The notes beneath the pieces were generated by a model. It worked only from the letters and a program-made list of their open reading frames with translations. It did not search any database and was not told where the DNA came from. Below, one piece after another: positions 51,562 through 60,144 of a stretch of 64,000 nucleotides of DNA. Position 1 is the first letter of the stretch. Each line of letters opens with the position of its first letter. This stretch comes from Pseudomonas mucoides (lineage in GTDB: Bacteria; Pseudomonadota; Gammaproteobacteria; Pseudomonadales; Pseudomonadaceae): positions 1 to 64,000 of the forward strand of contig NZ_JACOPW010000006.1 in the NCBI RefSeq assembly GCF_015461845.1. The letters are read 5' to 3'. Position numbers and translations under genes: made by a program.

Positions 51562-53187
51562 TTACACCTGGAAGCGTTGCACCATAGTGCTCAACGAATT
51601 GGCCAGGCGTGAGAGCTCATGGCTGGAGGCACTGGTCTGATTCGCCCCGGCAGCGGAACGCACGGACAGATCGCGAATATTCACCAGATTGCGATCCACT
51701 TCTCGCGCCACTTGGGCCTGTTCTTCAGCCGCGCTGGCGATCACCAGATTGCGCTCATGGATCTGGTGAACCGAGTCGGTGATGGTCTGCAGCGCTTCAC
51801 CCGCACGCTCGGCCAGGGCCAGCGTCGTCGCTGCGCGAGTTGAGCTCGCTTGCATCGAATCCAGCGCCTGGGTCGAGCCGCTGCGCATCCCCTGAACCAT
51901 TTGTTCGATTTCCTGGGTCGATTGCTGCGTGCGATAAGCCAGTGCGCGAACTTCATCGGCCACCACTGCAAATCCTCGGCCGCTTTCCCCAGCGCGCGCC
52001 GCTTCGATGGCGGCGTTGAGCGCCAGCAGATTGGTCTGCTCGGCAATCGCGCGAATCACATCCAGCACCTTGCCAATGTCCTGCGACTGGTTGGCCAGGG
52101 ACTGAACCAGGCCACCCGTCACTTGCACATCACTGGCTAGCGCACCGATGGCCGTGACCGTTTCGCTGACGCGCTCCTGACCGGCGTGGGCGGATTCGCT
52201 GGATTGGCGCGTAGCGTCGGACGTCGACACCGCATTGCGGGCAACCTCCTCAACCGCTGTGGTCATCTCGTTGACGGCCGTGGCGGCTTGTTCGATCTCG
52301 TTGTTCTGCTGTTGCAGGTTTTGCGTGCTGTCGAGGGTGACCGCGTTCAACTCATCCGCCGCCGTCGCCAGTTGCGCCGCCGAGCCGCTGATGCCTTGCA
52401 AGGTGTCGCGCAGGTTCTGCTGCATGGTTGCCAGCGCCTTGAGCAAGCGGCTGACTTCGTCGTTGCCATGGGTTTCGATCGGCCGCGTCAGATCGCCACG
52501 GGCCACGTTTTCCGCGGCCTGCAACGCTTCGCCCAAGGGCTTGACGATGCTGCGGGTCAGCAACATGGCCAGGCCGACGGTGGCCAGTGCCGCCAATGCG
52601 ATGAACAGGCTGACGATCATTCGCGAGGTGTCGTAATGCGCGGCGGATTTCTCGCTTTCGGCGGCGACTTGCCTGGCGAACAGGTCCGCCAGATCACTGA
52701 GCTGTTTACCGGAGCCATCGACCACGGTTTTCATGTCAATCAGCAGCAATTTGGTCAGTTCGTCACGACGACCTTGTTCCGCCAGGGAAAACGATTGGGC
52801 AATACCGGAACGGTAGGCCGCGAAGGTGGTTTTGAACTGGTCATATAACGCCTTGCCTTCGGCCGTGTTTACCAACTTGTCGTACGCGGCGATCCTGTCG
52901 CTGAGCTCCTTGTCGCGAGTATCCATCTGGCTGCGGTATTGAGGAATGTTCCTGGGGTCCTGATCCAGGGCCATGCGCAGGGAAATGGTACGGATGCGCA
53001 GCATGATTTCGCGGATCTCGTCGCCACCGCGAATGCTCGGCAGCCATTGCTTCTCCACCGCCACCTCACTGTCGCGAATGCTCGACATCTGCCCCAGCGC
53101 AAACACACCGAGCAAGGCAACCAACACGGCGATCAGGGCAAACCCCAAGGCCGCCCGAGGAGCAATATTCAACTGACGAAGCAACAT
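51562..53187 (-). CDS. Methyl-accepting chemotaxis protein
   Basis: A 541-aa chemoreceptor with membrane helices near 9-30 and 190-212, a four-helix-bundle sensor between them (4HB_MCP-like, no Cache domain), HAMP (about 212-265) and the cytoplasmic coil. The tip reads DVIRAIAEQTNLLALNAAIEAARAGESGRGFAVVADEVRALA. No C-terminal NWETF-type pentapeptide. The ligand is unknown. Stand-alone gene. Confidence 0.92.
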   Translation of the reverse strand: MLLRQLNIAPRAALGFALIAVLVALLGVFALGQMSSIRDSEVAVEKQWLPSIRGGDEIREIMLRIRTISLRMALDQDPRNIPQYRSQMDTRDKELSDRIAAYDKLVNTAEGKALYDQFKTTFAAYRSGIAQSFSLAEQGRRDELTKLLLIDMKTVVDGSGKQLSDLADLFARQVAAESEKSAAHYDTSRMIVSLFIALAALATVGLAMLLTRSIVKPLGEALQAAENVARGDLTRPIETHGNDEVSRLLKALATMQQNLRDTLQGISGSAAQLATAADELNAVTLDSTQNLQQQNNEIEQAATAVNEMTTAVEEVARNAVSTSDATRQSSESAHAGQERVSETVTAIGALASDVQVTGGLVQSLANQSQDIGKVLDVIRAIAEQTNLLALNAAIEAARAGESGRGFAVVADEVRALAYRTQQSTQEIEQMVQGMRSGSTQALDSMQASSTRAATTLALAERAGEALQTITDSVHQIHERNLVIASAAEEQAQVAREVDRNLVNIRDLSVRSAAGANQTSASSHELSRLANSLSTMVQRFQV

Positions 53188-53323
53188 AACGAACGCCCTT
53201 TTCTTGTAATGGCCTGGATAAGGGGCGTGTGTCGGCAGAACCCCGTCGCTTCGCTATCGGCAAGTTGTACGATGACTTGAAGGGAATCGCCTTTTCGGCA
53301 GACAAAAAACGGCAGACAAAAAA

Positions 53324-53351
53324 AATCCCCGTATCTTTCGATACGAGGATT
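53324..53351 (-). terminator. Terminator at the end of the tRNA cluster
   Basis: On the minus strand AATCCTCGTATC-GAAA-GATACGGGGATT is followed by T-rich DNA (53313-53325). It closes the tRNA transcript before the chemoreceptor gene. Confidence 0.85.
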
Positions 53352-53358
53352 TTTAATA

Positions 53359-53435
53359 TGGTCGGGGTAAGGGGATTCGAACTCCTGACATCCTGCTCCC
53401 AAAGCAGGCGCGCTACCGGACTGCGCTATACCCCG
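53359..53435 (-). tRNA. tRNA-Pro (anticodon TGG), copy 1
   Basis: 77 nt including an encoded CCA. Acceptor stem CGGGGTA/TACCCCG, anticodon loop TTTGGGA with TGG, T-arm GTTCGAATC. Identical to the copy at 53613-53689. An intrinsic terminator lies just upstream (53437-53465). Confidence 0.97.
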
Positions 53436-53436
53436 G

Positions 53437-53465
53437 TAAAAAAAAGGCGACCTTCACAAGTCGCC
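53437..53465 (-). terminator. Intrinsic terminator inside the tRNA cluster
   Basis: On the minus strand GGCGAC-TTGTGAAG-GTCGCC is followed by T9 directly before the last tRNA-Pro. It should reduce transcription of that copy from the main promoter. Confidence 0.8.
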
Positions 53466-53531
53466 TTCTTCGATCAGCGCTTTTGGCCTCTGATCTTAAG
53501 ATCTGATCCCAGCGTTAACTGGTTTCAAAAA

Positions 53532-53607
53532 TGGTGGGTCGTGTGGGATTCGAACCTACGACCAATTGGTTAAAAGCCAACTGCTCTACCAACTGAGCTA
53601 ACGACCC
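53532..53607 (-). tRNA. tRNA-Lys (anticodon TTT)
   Basis: 76 nt with CCA encoded. Acceptor GGGTCGT/ACGACCC, D-arm AGCTCAGTTGGTAGAGC, anticodon loop CTTTTAA with TTT. Confidence 0.97.
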
Positions 53608-53612
53608 AAAAA

Positions 53613-53689
53613 TGGTCGGGGTAAGGGGATTCGAACTCCTGACATCCTGCTCCCAAAGCAGGCGCGCTACCGGACTGCGCTATACCCCG
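53613..53689 (-). tRNA. tRNA-Pro (anticodon TGG), copy 2
   Basis: 77 nt with CCA; base-for-base the same as the copy at 53359-53435. Lies 5 bp upstream of tRNA-Lys in the transcript. Confidence 0.97.
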
Positions 53690-53698
53690 GTTTGAAAT

Positions 53699-53774
53699 TG
53701 GCTCCGTGACCAGGACTCGAACCTGGGACCCAATGATTAACAGTCATTTGCTCTACCGACTGAGCTATCACGGA
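53699..53774 (-). tRNA. tRNA-Asn (anticodon GTT)
   Basis: 76 nt with CCA. Acceptor TCCGTGA/TCACGGA, anticodon loop CTGTTAA with GTT. First tRNA of the cluster, about 85 nt downstream of the promoter start. Confidence 0.97.
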
Positions 53775-53861
53775 ACTACATATTTCAATTTACAACGGTG
53801 AAGCTTTTTGCGTTCTCTTCGACCCGTTCGCATCGCTGCGTTCGTGTGTCTGAGGCGCGCT

Positions 53862-53889
53862 ATTCTACAATCTTCAGCACCTCTGTCAA
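53862..53889 (-). promoter_or_regulatory. Promoter of the tRNA cluster
   Basis: TTGACA (53884-53889), 16 bp, TAGAAT (53862-53867), then a GCGCGCC discriminator. A strong, probably stringently controlled stable-RNA promoter. Confidence 0.9.
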
Positions 53890-54022
53890 CCCCCTAAATT
53901 GCTTTCAAGTTAATGATTTGCAACTTATTTTGGATTCCTGCTTGGGGAGCGGAAACCCTGGCGGGTGACTGACTGCGGGGCGCACTTTACAAGCCTTTTC
54001 CTTAGAGTTCAACAGCCTGGCG

Positions 54023-54049
54023 AAAAAAAGGCCTCGCAATGCGAGGCCT
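54023..54049 (-). terminator. Terminator of clpB
   Basis: Stem AGGCCTCGC / GCGAGGCCT with a 3-nt loop; T7 follows on the minus strand. 25 bp past the stop. Confidence 0.9.
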
Positions 54050-54073
54050 CGTCGGTTTTGTTGCCTGGATAGG

Positions 54074-56638
54074 TCAGACGAATACGATTTCGTCGTTTTC
54101 CACCACACCCTTGGCGGTATCGCCGGGCATGAAACGACCCGACAGAATCAACTGAGCCAGCGGGTTCTCGATCCAGCGCTGAATCGCTCGTTTGAGCGGA
54201 CGTGCGCCGTACACTGGGTCGTAACCCACCGCGATCAGCTTATCCATGGCCTCAGGGCTCAGTTCCAGCTTCAGTTCACGCTCGGTCAGGCGACTGCGCA
54301 GGCGACCCAACTGAATCTCGGTAATGCCCGCGATCTGATCCCGCGCCAATGGCTCGAAGATCACCACTTCGTCGACCCGGTTGATGAACTCCGGCCGGAA
54401 GTGGGTGGAAATCGCATCCATCACCGCCGCGCGCTGTGCCTCACGATCACCGACCAGTTCCTGGATCTGTACCGAGCCCAGGTTGGACGTCATGACGATC
54501 ACGGTGTTCTTGAAATCCACCGTGCGGCCATGGCTGTCAGTCAAGCGGCCATCTTCCAGCACTTGCAGCAAGATGTTGAACACATCCGGGTGGGCCTTCT
54601 CGACCTCATCCAGGAGGATCACGGAGTAAGGCTTGCGACGCACCGCCTCGGTCAGGTAACCGCCCTCTTCATAGCCTACATAGCCTGGTGGCGCACCAAT
54701 CAGCCGGGCCACGGAATGTTTCTCCATGAACTCGGACATGTCGATCCGCACCATCGCCTCTTCAGTATCAAAGAGGAACTCGGCCAGTGCCTTGCACAGC
54801 TCGGTTTTACCGACACCGGTCGGGCCGAGGAACATGAACGAACCGCTCGGGCGATTCGGGTCGGACAACCCGGCCCGGGAACGCCGCACCGCATTGGAGA
54901 CCGCGATGACTGCTTCGTCCTGGCCGATCACACGCTGGTGCAACAGGCTTTCCATCTTCATCAGCTTGTCGCGCTCGCCTTCGAGCATTTTTGACACCGG
55001 AATGCCGGTCCACTTCGACACGACTTCAGCGATTTCTTCCTCAGTCACCTTGCTGCGCAACAACTGGTTCTCGCTTTTACCGTGCTGGTCGACCATTTGC
55101 AGGCTGCGCTCCAGGTCCGGGATCACCCCGTATTGCAGCTCGGCCATGCGGTTCAGGTCGCCTTTACGGCGTGCGGCTTCCAGTTCCTGACGGGACTGTT
55201 CGATTTTTTGCTGGATCTGTGCAGAACCCTGGACTTCGGCTTTTTCCGCATTCCAGATTTCTTCGAGGTCCGAGTACTCACGCTCGAGGCGGACGATTTC
55301 TTCCTGGAGTTTTTCCAGGCGTTTGATCGCCGCTTCATCGCTTTCTTTCTTCAGTGCCTGGGATTCCACCTTCAACTGAATCAGGCGACGCTCCAGACGG
55401 TCGAGCACTTCCGGCTTGGAGTCGATCTCCATGCGGATGCGGCTGGCCGCTTCGTCGATCAGGTCGATGGCCTTGTCCGGCAACTGACGGTCAGTGATAT
55501 AGCGATGGCTGAGCTTGGCCGCTGCAATGATGGCGCCGTCGGTGATCGCCACCTTGTGGTGAACCTCATAGCGTTCTTTGAGGCCACGCAGTATCGCGAT
55601 GGTGTCCTCTTCACTCGGCTCATCCACCAACACTTTCTGGAAGCGCCGCTCGAGGGCTGCGTCCTTCTCTATATATTGGCGGTACTCATTGAGCGTGGTC
55701 GCGCCGACGCAATGCAGCTCGCCGCGCGCCAGCGCAGGCTTGAGCATATTGCCCGCATCCATCGAGCCTTCGCCTTTACCGGCGCCGACCATGGTGTGCA
55801 GTTCGTCGATGAACAGAATGATCTGCCCTTCCTGCTTCGACAGCTCGTTGAGCAGCGATTTCAGGCGCTCTTCAAACTCACCGCGATACTTGGCACCGGC
55901 GATCAGCGCCCCCATGTCGAGGGACAGCAGACGTTTGCCTTTCAGGCCGTCCGGCACTTCGCCGTTGATGATGCGCTGGGCCAGCCCCTCGGCAATGGCG
56001 GTTTTACCCACACCAGGCTCACCGATCAGCACCGGGTTGTTTTTGGTACGGCGTTGCAGGACCTGAATGGTCCGGCGAATTTCGTCGTCACGGCCGATGA
56101 CCGGATCGAGCTTGCCTTCTTCGGCGCGCTTGGTCAGGTCGACGGTGTATTTATCCAGCGCCTGGCGCGATTCCTCGTGGTTGGCATCGTTGACCGCTTC
56201 GCCGCCACGCAGGTTATTGATCGCGTTTTCCAGGGCTTTCTTGCTCACGCCCTGCCCCAGCAACAACTTGCCGAGCTTGCTGTTCTCGTCCATGGCGGCG
56301 AGCAGCACGAGTTCGCTGGAGATGAACTGGTCGCCCTTCTGCTGGGCCAGGCGATCAGCCTGATTAAGCAGGCGCGCCAAATCCTGCGACATGTTCACGT
56401 CGCCGGTCGGGTTCTGGATTTTCGGCAGCTGGTCGAGCTCTTTGGTCAGCTCTTTACGCAGGCTGTTGACGTCGAAACCGACCTGCATCAGCAGGGGTTT
56501 GATCGAGCCGCCCTGCTGTTCGAGCATGGCCTGCATCAAGTGCGCCGGCTCGATGCCGGGATGGTCGAGGCCGACGGCCAAGGATTGGGCGTCGGAGAGT
56601 GCTAACTGCAATTTGCTGGTTAATCGATCTATGCGCAT
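54074..56638 (-). CDS. clpB: ATP-dependent disaggregase ClpB
   Basis: An 854-aa Hsp100 that, with DnaK, rescues aggregated proteins. N-domain (1-145), NBD1 with Walker A GEPGVGKT at 206-213, the long coiled-coil M domain (about 405-520), NBD2 with GPTGVGKT at 605-612 and a C-terminal small domain. Starts MRIDRLTSKLQLALSDAQSLAVGLDHPGIEP. A sigma32-type promoter lies 73 bp upstream. Full length. Confidence 0.97.
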   Translation of the reverse strand: MRIDRLTSKLQLALSDAQSLAVGLDHPGIEPAHLMQAMLEQQGGSIKPLLMQVGFDVNSLRKELTKELDQLPKIQNPTGDVNMSQDLARLLNQADRLAQQKGDQFISSELVLLAAMDENSKLGKLLLGQGVSKKALENAINNLRGGEAVNDANHEESRQALDKYTVDLTKRAEEGKLDPVIGRDDEIRRTIQVLQRRTKNNPVLIGEPGVGKTAIAEGLAQRIINGEVPDGLKGKRLLSLDMGALIAGAKYRGEFEERLKSLLNELSKQEGQIILFIDELHTMVGAGKGEGSMDAGNMLKPALARGELHCVGATTLNEYRQYIEKDAALERRFQKVLVDEPSEEDTIAILRGLKERYEVHHKVAITDGAIIAAAKLSHRYITDRQLPDKAIDLIDEAASRIRMEIDSKPEVLDRLERRLIQLKVESQALKKESDEAAIKRLEKLQEEIVRLEREYSDLEEIWNAEKAEVQGSAQIQQKIEQSRQELEAARRKGDLNRMAELQYGVIPDLERSLQMVDQHGKSENQLLRSKVTEEEIAEVVSKWTGIPVSKMLEGERDKLMKMESLLHQRVIGQDEAVIAVSNAVRRSRAGLSDPNRPSGSFMFLGPTGVGKTELCKALAEFLFDTEEAMVRIDMSEFMEKHSVARLIGAPPGYVGYEEGGYLTEAVRRKPYSVILLDEVEKAHPDVFNILLQVLEDGRLTDSHGRTVDFKNTVIVMTSNLGSVQIQELVGDREAQRAAVMDAISTHFRPEFINRVDEVVIFEPLARDQIAGITEIQLGRLRSRLTERELKLELSPEAMDKLIAVGYDPVYGARPLKRAIQRWIENPLAQLILSGRFMPGDTAKGVVENDEIVFV

Positions 56639-56710
56639 GGGTCACCTTCCTTTTGAGCAGGCCGGACCTATAAAACATCCTGAATGAAGAAACCTGCCAG
56701 ATACCGTTAT

Positions 56711-56738
56711 AGATGCGGTCGATTCTGGGAGTTTCAAG
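56711..56738 (-). promoter_or_regulatory. Sigma32 (heat-shock) promoter of clpB
   Basis: On the minus strand CTTGAAA (56732-56738), 13 bp, CCGCATCT (56711-56718) against the consensus CTTGAAA-N13-CCCCATNT. Only one base departs. The MITE-like element ends 40 bp upstream. Confidence 0.88.
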
Positions 56739-56777
56739 CGTCGATCAGTTGATGCAGATCAGAGAAGTCTAGCGTTT

Positions 56778-56935
56778 GTGCCCTGTCTCACGAATACGTT
56801 CCTCTTTTGACGAGTGGCTGTTGTCGTCAGGCAAGGCGCCGCGACGAGTCATAGCCCGCTATGGCGAGGGGCGGCAACGCAGCATGACGGCAACAGACAC
56901 CGTCAAAAAGGAACAGTATTCGTGAGACAGGGCAC
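56778..56935. mobile_element. 158-bp MITE-like element with ~35-bp terminal inverted repeats
   Basis: Both ends read GTGCCCTGTCTCACGAATAC inwards and continue (T)GTTCCT..TTTTGACG with one indel each. The inside is also partly palindromic (TGTTGTCGTCA near 56819-56829 and TGACGGCAACA near 56885-56895). It has no gene, so it would need a transposase in trans. One end lies within the pgeF frame and supplies its stop codon; a 2-bp AA/TT duplication is possible but not clear. Confidence 0.8.
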
Positions 56936-57655
56936 TTCAAGCCAGATAAGGGAGGCAAAGCGGCCCGTTTGAGGACTGCGGCGGTAAGAAAAGAAGCGCG
57001 GATCGGTCACGGTGCAAAAACCGCCACCGTAAACAGCGGTGACACCACGGGCCGCCAGACGCAAACGCGCCAGTTCGTAGATATCGGCCATGAACTTGCC
57101 AGCATTGGCACTCGGCACAAAGGCTTTGGCGGCTTCCGGCAATTGCTCGACGAAGGTTTCGCGCACTTCCGGGCCGACTTCAAAGGCTTTGGGGCCAATG
57201 GCCGGGCCGAGCCAGACCAATACGTCAACGGGCGGCACGTCCAGGCTGTCGAGCGTTGCTTCCAGCACACCCGCCGCCAATCCACGCCAACCGGCATGGG
57301 CCGCCGCAACGCGAGTGCCGGCACGGTTGCAAAACAGCACCGGCAGACAGTCAGCGGTCATTGAAGCGCAGGCAATACCGGGCGTGGCTGTCCAACTGGC
57401 GTCAGCAGTGACGACCTGGCCTGGGTCCGCGTGGGCCACGGCAATGCCGTGAACCTGTTGCAGCCAGGCCGGTTGAATAGAGAAATGATCGGTGAGACGC
57501 CGGCGATTTTCGGCCACAGCTTCGGGGCTGTCGTCGACGTGATCGCCGAGGTTGAGGCTGTCGAACGGCGCCAGACTGACGCCGCCCGCACGGGTGGTCA
57601 CGCAGGCTTTCACCCCGGCAGGCGCAGGCCAGTCGGGAATCAGCCAGTCACTCAT
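56903..57655 (-). CDS. pgeF: PgeF/YfiH family peptidoglycan-editing/purine nucleoside phosphorylase-like protein
   Basis: A 250-aa protein of the YfiH (multicopper-oxidase-like, DUF152) family; the E. coli member edits mis-made peptidoglycan precursors, others act on nucleosides. Metal-site residues are in AAHAGWRGLAAGVLEA (His) and TADCLPVLF (Cys). The last ten codons (VPCLTNTVPF) and the stop come from the MITE end, so the native C-terminus after LIWLE has been replaced. The start overlaps the rluD stop by 4 bp. Confidence 0.92.
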   Translation of the reverse strand: MSDWLIPDWPAPAGVKACVTTRAGGVSLAPFDSLNLGDHVDDSPEAVAENRRRLTDHFSIQPAWLQQVHGIAVAHADPGQVVTADASWTATPGIACASMTADCLPVLFCNRAGTRVAAAHAGWRGLAAGVLEATLDSLDVPPVDVLVWLGPAIGPKAFEVGPEVRETFVEQLPEAAKAFVPSANAGKFMADIYELARLRLAARGVTAVYGGGFCTVTDPRFFSYRRSPQTGRFASLIWLEVPCLTNTVPF

Positions 57656-58614
57656 CCGATGAACGCCTCACGGTCTTGCTTGAGCAGGGTCAGCAACCAG
57701 ACGAAATCGTCCGGCAGCGGCGATTCCCAGCTCATACGTTTACCGGTGGTCGGGTGATCCAGTTCCAGGAACCGCGCATGCAGGGCCTGGCGCGGGAACG
57801 CCTTCAACGATTCGACCATGGTCACACTGGCTGCCGGCGGGATACGGAAGCGACCGCCGTAGGCAGGGTCTCCGACCAACGGGTAGTTGATGTGGGCCAT
57901 GTGCACACGAATCTGGTGGGTACGACCGGTTTCCAGCTTCACCCGCACGTGAGTGTGGGAGCGGAAACGCTCGAGCACGCGATAGTGGCTGACGGCTTGT
58001 TTGCCGCCTTCCATGACCGCCATGCGCTGACGTTGCTGGCCGTGACGACCGATTGGCGCATTGATCTTGCCGCCTGCCGTCACCACGCCGATCACGATGC
58101 ATTCGTAGATCCGGCTTACGCTGCGGCTCTGCAATTGCGTGACAAGCTGTGTCTGCGCCTGAATGGTCTTGGCCACCACCATCAGACCGGTGGTGTCCTT
58201 GTCCAGGCGATGCACGATACCGGCGCGGGGCACATTGATAATGTCCGGCACGTGGTGCAGCAAGGCGTTGAGCAAGGTGCCATCAGCGTGGCCGGCAGCC
58301 GGATGCACCACCAGACCCGCAGGTTTGTTGATCACCAGGATGTCGTCGTCTTCATAGACGATGTCCAGTTCGATGTCTTGAGCGATCCATTCGCCCTGAG
58401 CTTCCTGCTCGGCGGTCAGTTCAAGAATGGCGCCACCGTGAACGATGTCTCGCGGGCGGATAACCGCCCCATCCACAGTCAGGCGGCCGTCTTTGATCCA
58501 GGCGGAAAGGCGCGAGCGCGAGTGCTCAGCGAATAATTGTGCGGCGACTTGATCGAGGCGTTGGCCGCCCAATTCGGACGGCACCTCTGCGCGAAGTTCA
58601 ATTTTATCGGACAT
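57652..58614 (-). CDS. rluD: 23S rRNA pseudouridine synthase RluD
   Basis: A 320-aa enzyme that makes pseudouridines 1911, 1915 and 1917 in helix 69. N-terminal S4 domain (about 18-80) and catalytic D138 in HRLDKDTTGLM (135-145). The ATG at 58614 fits the family N-terminus MSDKIELRAEVPSELGG. Coupled to pgeF; divergent from bamD. Confidence 0.96.
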   Translation of the reverse strand: MSDKIELRAEVPSELGGQRLDQVAAQLFAEHSRSRLSAWIKDGRLTVDGAVIRPRDIVHGGAILELTAEQEAQGEWIAQDIELDIVYEDDDILVINKPAGLVVHPAAGHADGTLLNALLHHVPDIINVPRAGIVHRLDKDTTGLMVVAKTIQAQTQLVTQLQSRSVSRIYECIVIGVVTAGGKINAPIGRHGQQRQRMAVMEGGKQAVSHYRVLERFRSHTHVRVKLETGRTHQIRVHMAHINYPLVGDPAYGGRFRIPPAASVTMVESLKAFPRQALHARFLELDHPTTGKRMSWESPLPDDFVWLLTLLKQDREAFIG

Positions 58615-58765
58615 GCTCAGACTAGGCGTCGGCACAGCCTTTGGTTTCGGCTGCGCGCTTGTGGTTAAATACGGCGTCTTTTGCCCCGAGGCTATTCAAC
58701 GGGGCGCTCATCATAACAGGACGGCCCCGCCCAAGACAGCGGCCGTCATAGGGACGCAAGCCGCC

Positions 58766-59788
58766 ATGCAAGTGAAACACCTGCTGCTGATCGCCATCCT
58801 CGCATTGACCGCTGCTTGCTCATCGAAGGAAGTCGTAGACGAAAACCTTAGCGAAGTCGAGCTGTACCAGCAGGCTCAGAACGATCTGGACAATAGTAGC
58901 TATACCAGCGCCATTGCCAAGTTGAAGGCTCTGGAATCGCGCTATCCGTTCGGTCGCTACGCTGATCAGGCTCAACTCGAGCTCATTTACGCCAACTACA
59001 AGAACACCGAGCCTGAAGCCGCCAAGTCTGCTGCCGAGCGTTTCATTCGCCTGCACCCGCAGCATCCGAACGTGGATTACGCCTACTATCTGAAAGGTTT
59101 GACGTCGTTCGACCAGGACGTCGGCCTGCTGGCGCGCTTCCTGCCGCTGGACATGACCAAGCGTGACCCGGGTGCCGCTCGCGACTCCTACAATGAGTTC
59201 GCCCAGCTGACCAGCCGCTTCCCGAACAGCCGCTACTCGCCGGATGCCAAGCAGCGCATGATTTACCTGCGCAACCTGCTGGCCTCCTACGAGATTCACG
59301 TTGCCGACTACTACCTGACCCGTCAGGCCTATGTCGCCGCCGCAAACCGTGGCCGTTACGTGGTGGAAAACTTCCAGGAAACCCCGTCCGTCGGTGACGG
59401 CCTGGCGGTCATGACTGAAGCCTACCAGCGCCTGCACCTGGACGAACTGGCAGCCACCAGCCTCGAAACCCTGAAGCTCAACTACCCGAACCACCCAAGC
59501 CTGGTGGACGGTCAGTTCCAGCCTTCGGTTGCCGAAGCCGACAACCGTTCGTGGTTGAGCAAGGCTACCCTGGGCCTGATCGAATCCCGTCCGCCGCTGC
59601 CGCCGGGCGAAACCCGCGCCAACCAGGACGTGCAGAAGCAGTACCAGGATGCCAAGGACGCGATTCCGAGCGAGCTGAAGCCTAAAGATGGCAATGGCGA
59701 TGCCGTCGAAGAAGAGCAACACGAGTCCGAAGGCAACAGCAGCGACCGCTCGTGGTTCAGCTACATGACCTTTGGCGTGTTTGACTGA
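58766..59788 (+). CDS. bamD: Outer-membrane assembly lipoprotein BamD
   Basis: A 340-aa lipoprotein with lipobox LTAAC (C18) and about five TPR motifs (VELYQQAQNDLDNSSYTSAIAKLKALESRYPFG onward). It is the essential partner of BamA in inserting beta-barrels. A Pseudomonas-type acidic C-terminal extension (about 300-330, DAVEEEQHESEGNSSD) exceeds the E. coli length. Followed by a strong terminator. Confidence 0.96.
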   Translation: MQVKHLLLIAILALTAACSSKEVVDENLSEVELYQQAQNDLDNSSYTSAIAKLKALESRYPFGRYADQAQLELIYANYKNTEPEAAKSAAERFIRLHPQHPNVDYAYYLKGLTSFDQDVGLLARFLPLDMTKRDPGAARDSYNEFAQLTSRFPNSRYSPDAKQRMIYLRNLLASYEIHVADYYLTRQAYVAAANRGRYVVENFQETPSVGDGLAVMTEAYQRLHLDELAATSLETLKLNYPNHPSLVDGQFQPSVAEADNRSWLSKATLGLIESRPPLPPGETRANQDVQKQYQDAKDAIPSELKPKDGNGDAVEEEQHESEGNSSDRSWFSYMTFGVFD

Positions 59789-59803
59789 CACCTCAGGTTG
59801 TAC

Positions 59804-59832
59804 AAAAAGGAGCCTCGCGAGGCTCCTTTTTT
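59804..59832 (+). terminator. Terminator of bamD
   Basis: A perfect palindrome AAAAAGGAGCCTC-G-C-GAGGCTCCTTTTTT type, 16 bp after the stop; symmetrical. Confidence 0.9.
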
Positions 59833-59910
59833 ATGGGCGTGATGATTACGCTGTGCGCTCGGCATGACCTTGGCTAAACTGCTGAATCACTCGTCATAAA
59901 GCAGCTCACC

Positions 59911-60144
59911 ATGCTTCGTTTACTGTTCTGGATCGCCCTGATTGCCGCTGCAGTATGGTTCTGGCGCAAGTTCAAGGGCGCGGCTAATGCCCCAAGGTCC
60001 TCCGCCGAGCTGGAGGCGGCTCCCATGGTCCGTTGCGCCCATTGCGGCGTGCACTTGCCCCGCGACCGCGCGCTGAGACTTCAACAACAGTGGTATTGCA
60101 GCCAGGCTCACCTTGAGCAAGGCCCGGGCCCAAGTGGTCGCTGA
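59911..60144 (+). CDS. PP0621 family zinc-ribbon membrane protein
   Basis: A 77-aa protein: one N-terminal helix (LLFWIALIAAAVWFW) and a zinc-ribbon-like MVRCAHCGVHLPRD ... WYCSQAHLEQ (one CxxC plus C/H). The PP0621 family is small and of unknown function; it lies before pilS across Pseudomonas. The pilS frame begins 32 bp before its stop. Confidence 0.88.
   Translation: MLRLLFWIALIAAAVWFWRKFKGAANAPRSSAELEAAPMVRCAHCGVHLPRDRALRLQQQWYCSQAHLEQGPGPSGR

Noticed and set aside
53297..53325. Tandem GGCAGACAAAAAA copies upstream of the chemoreceptor
   Set aside because: Two short copies only, next to the A-rich end of the tRNA terminator; likely replication slippage with no further meaning.
53229..53573. 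114-codon plus-strand frame across the tRNA cluster
   Set aside because: Complement of two tRNA genes; tRNA complements often stay open in one frame.
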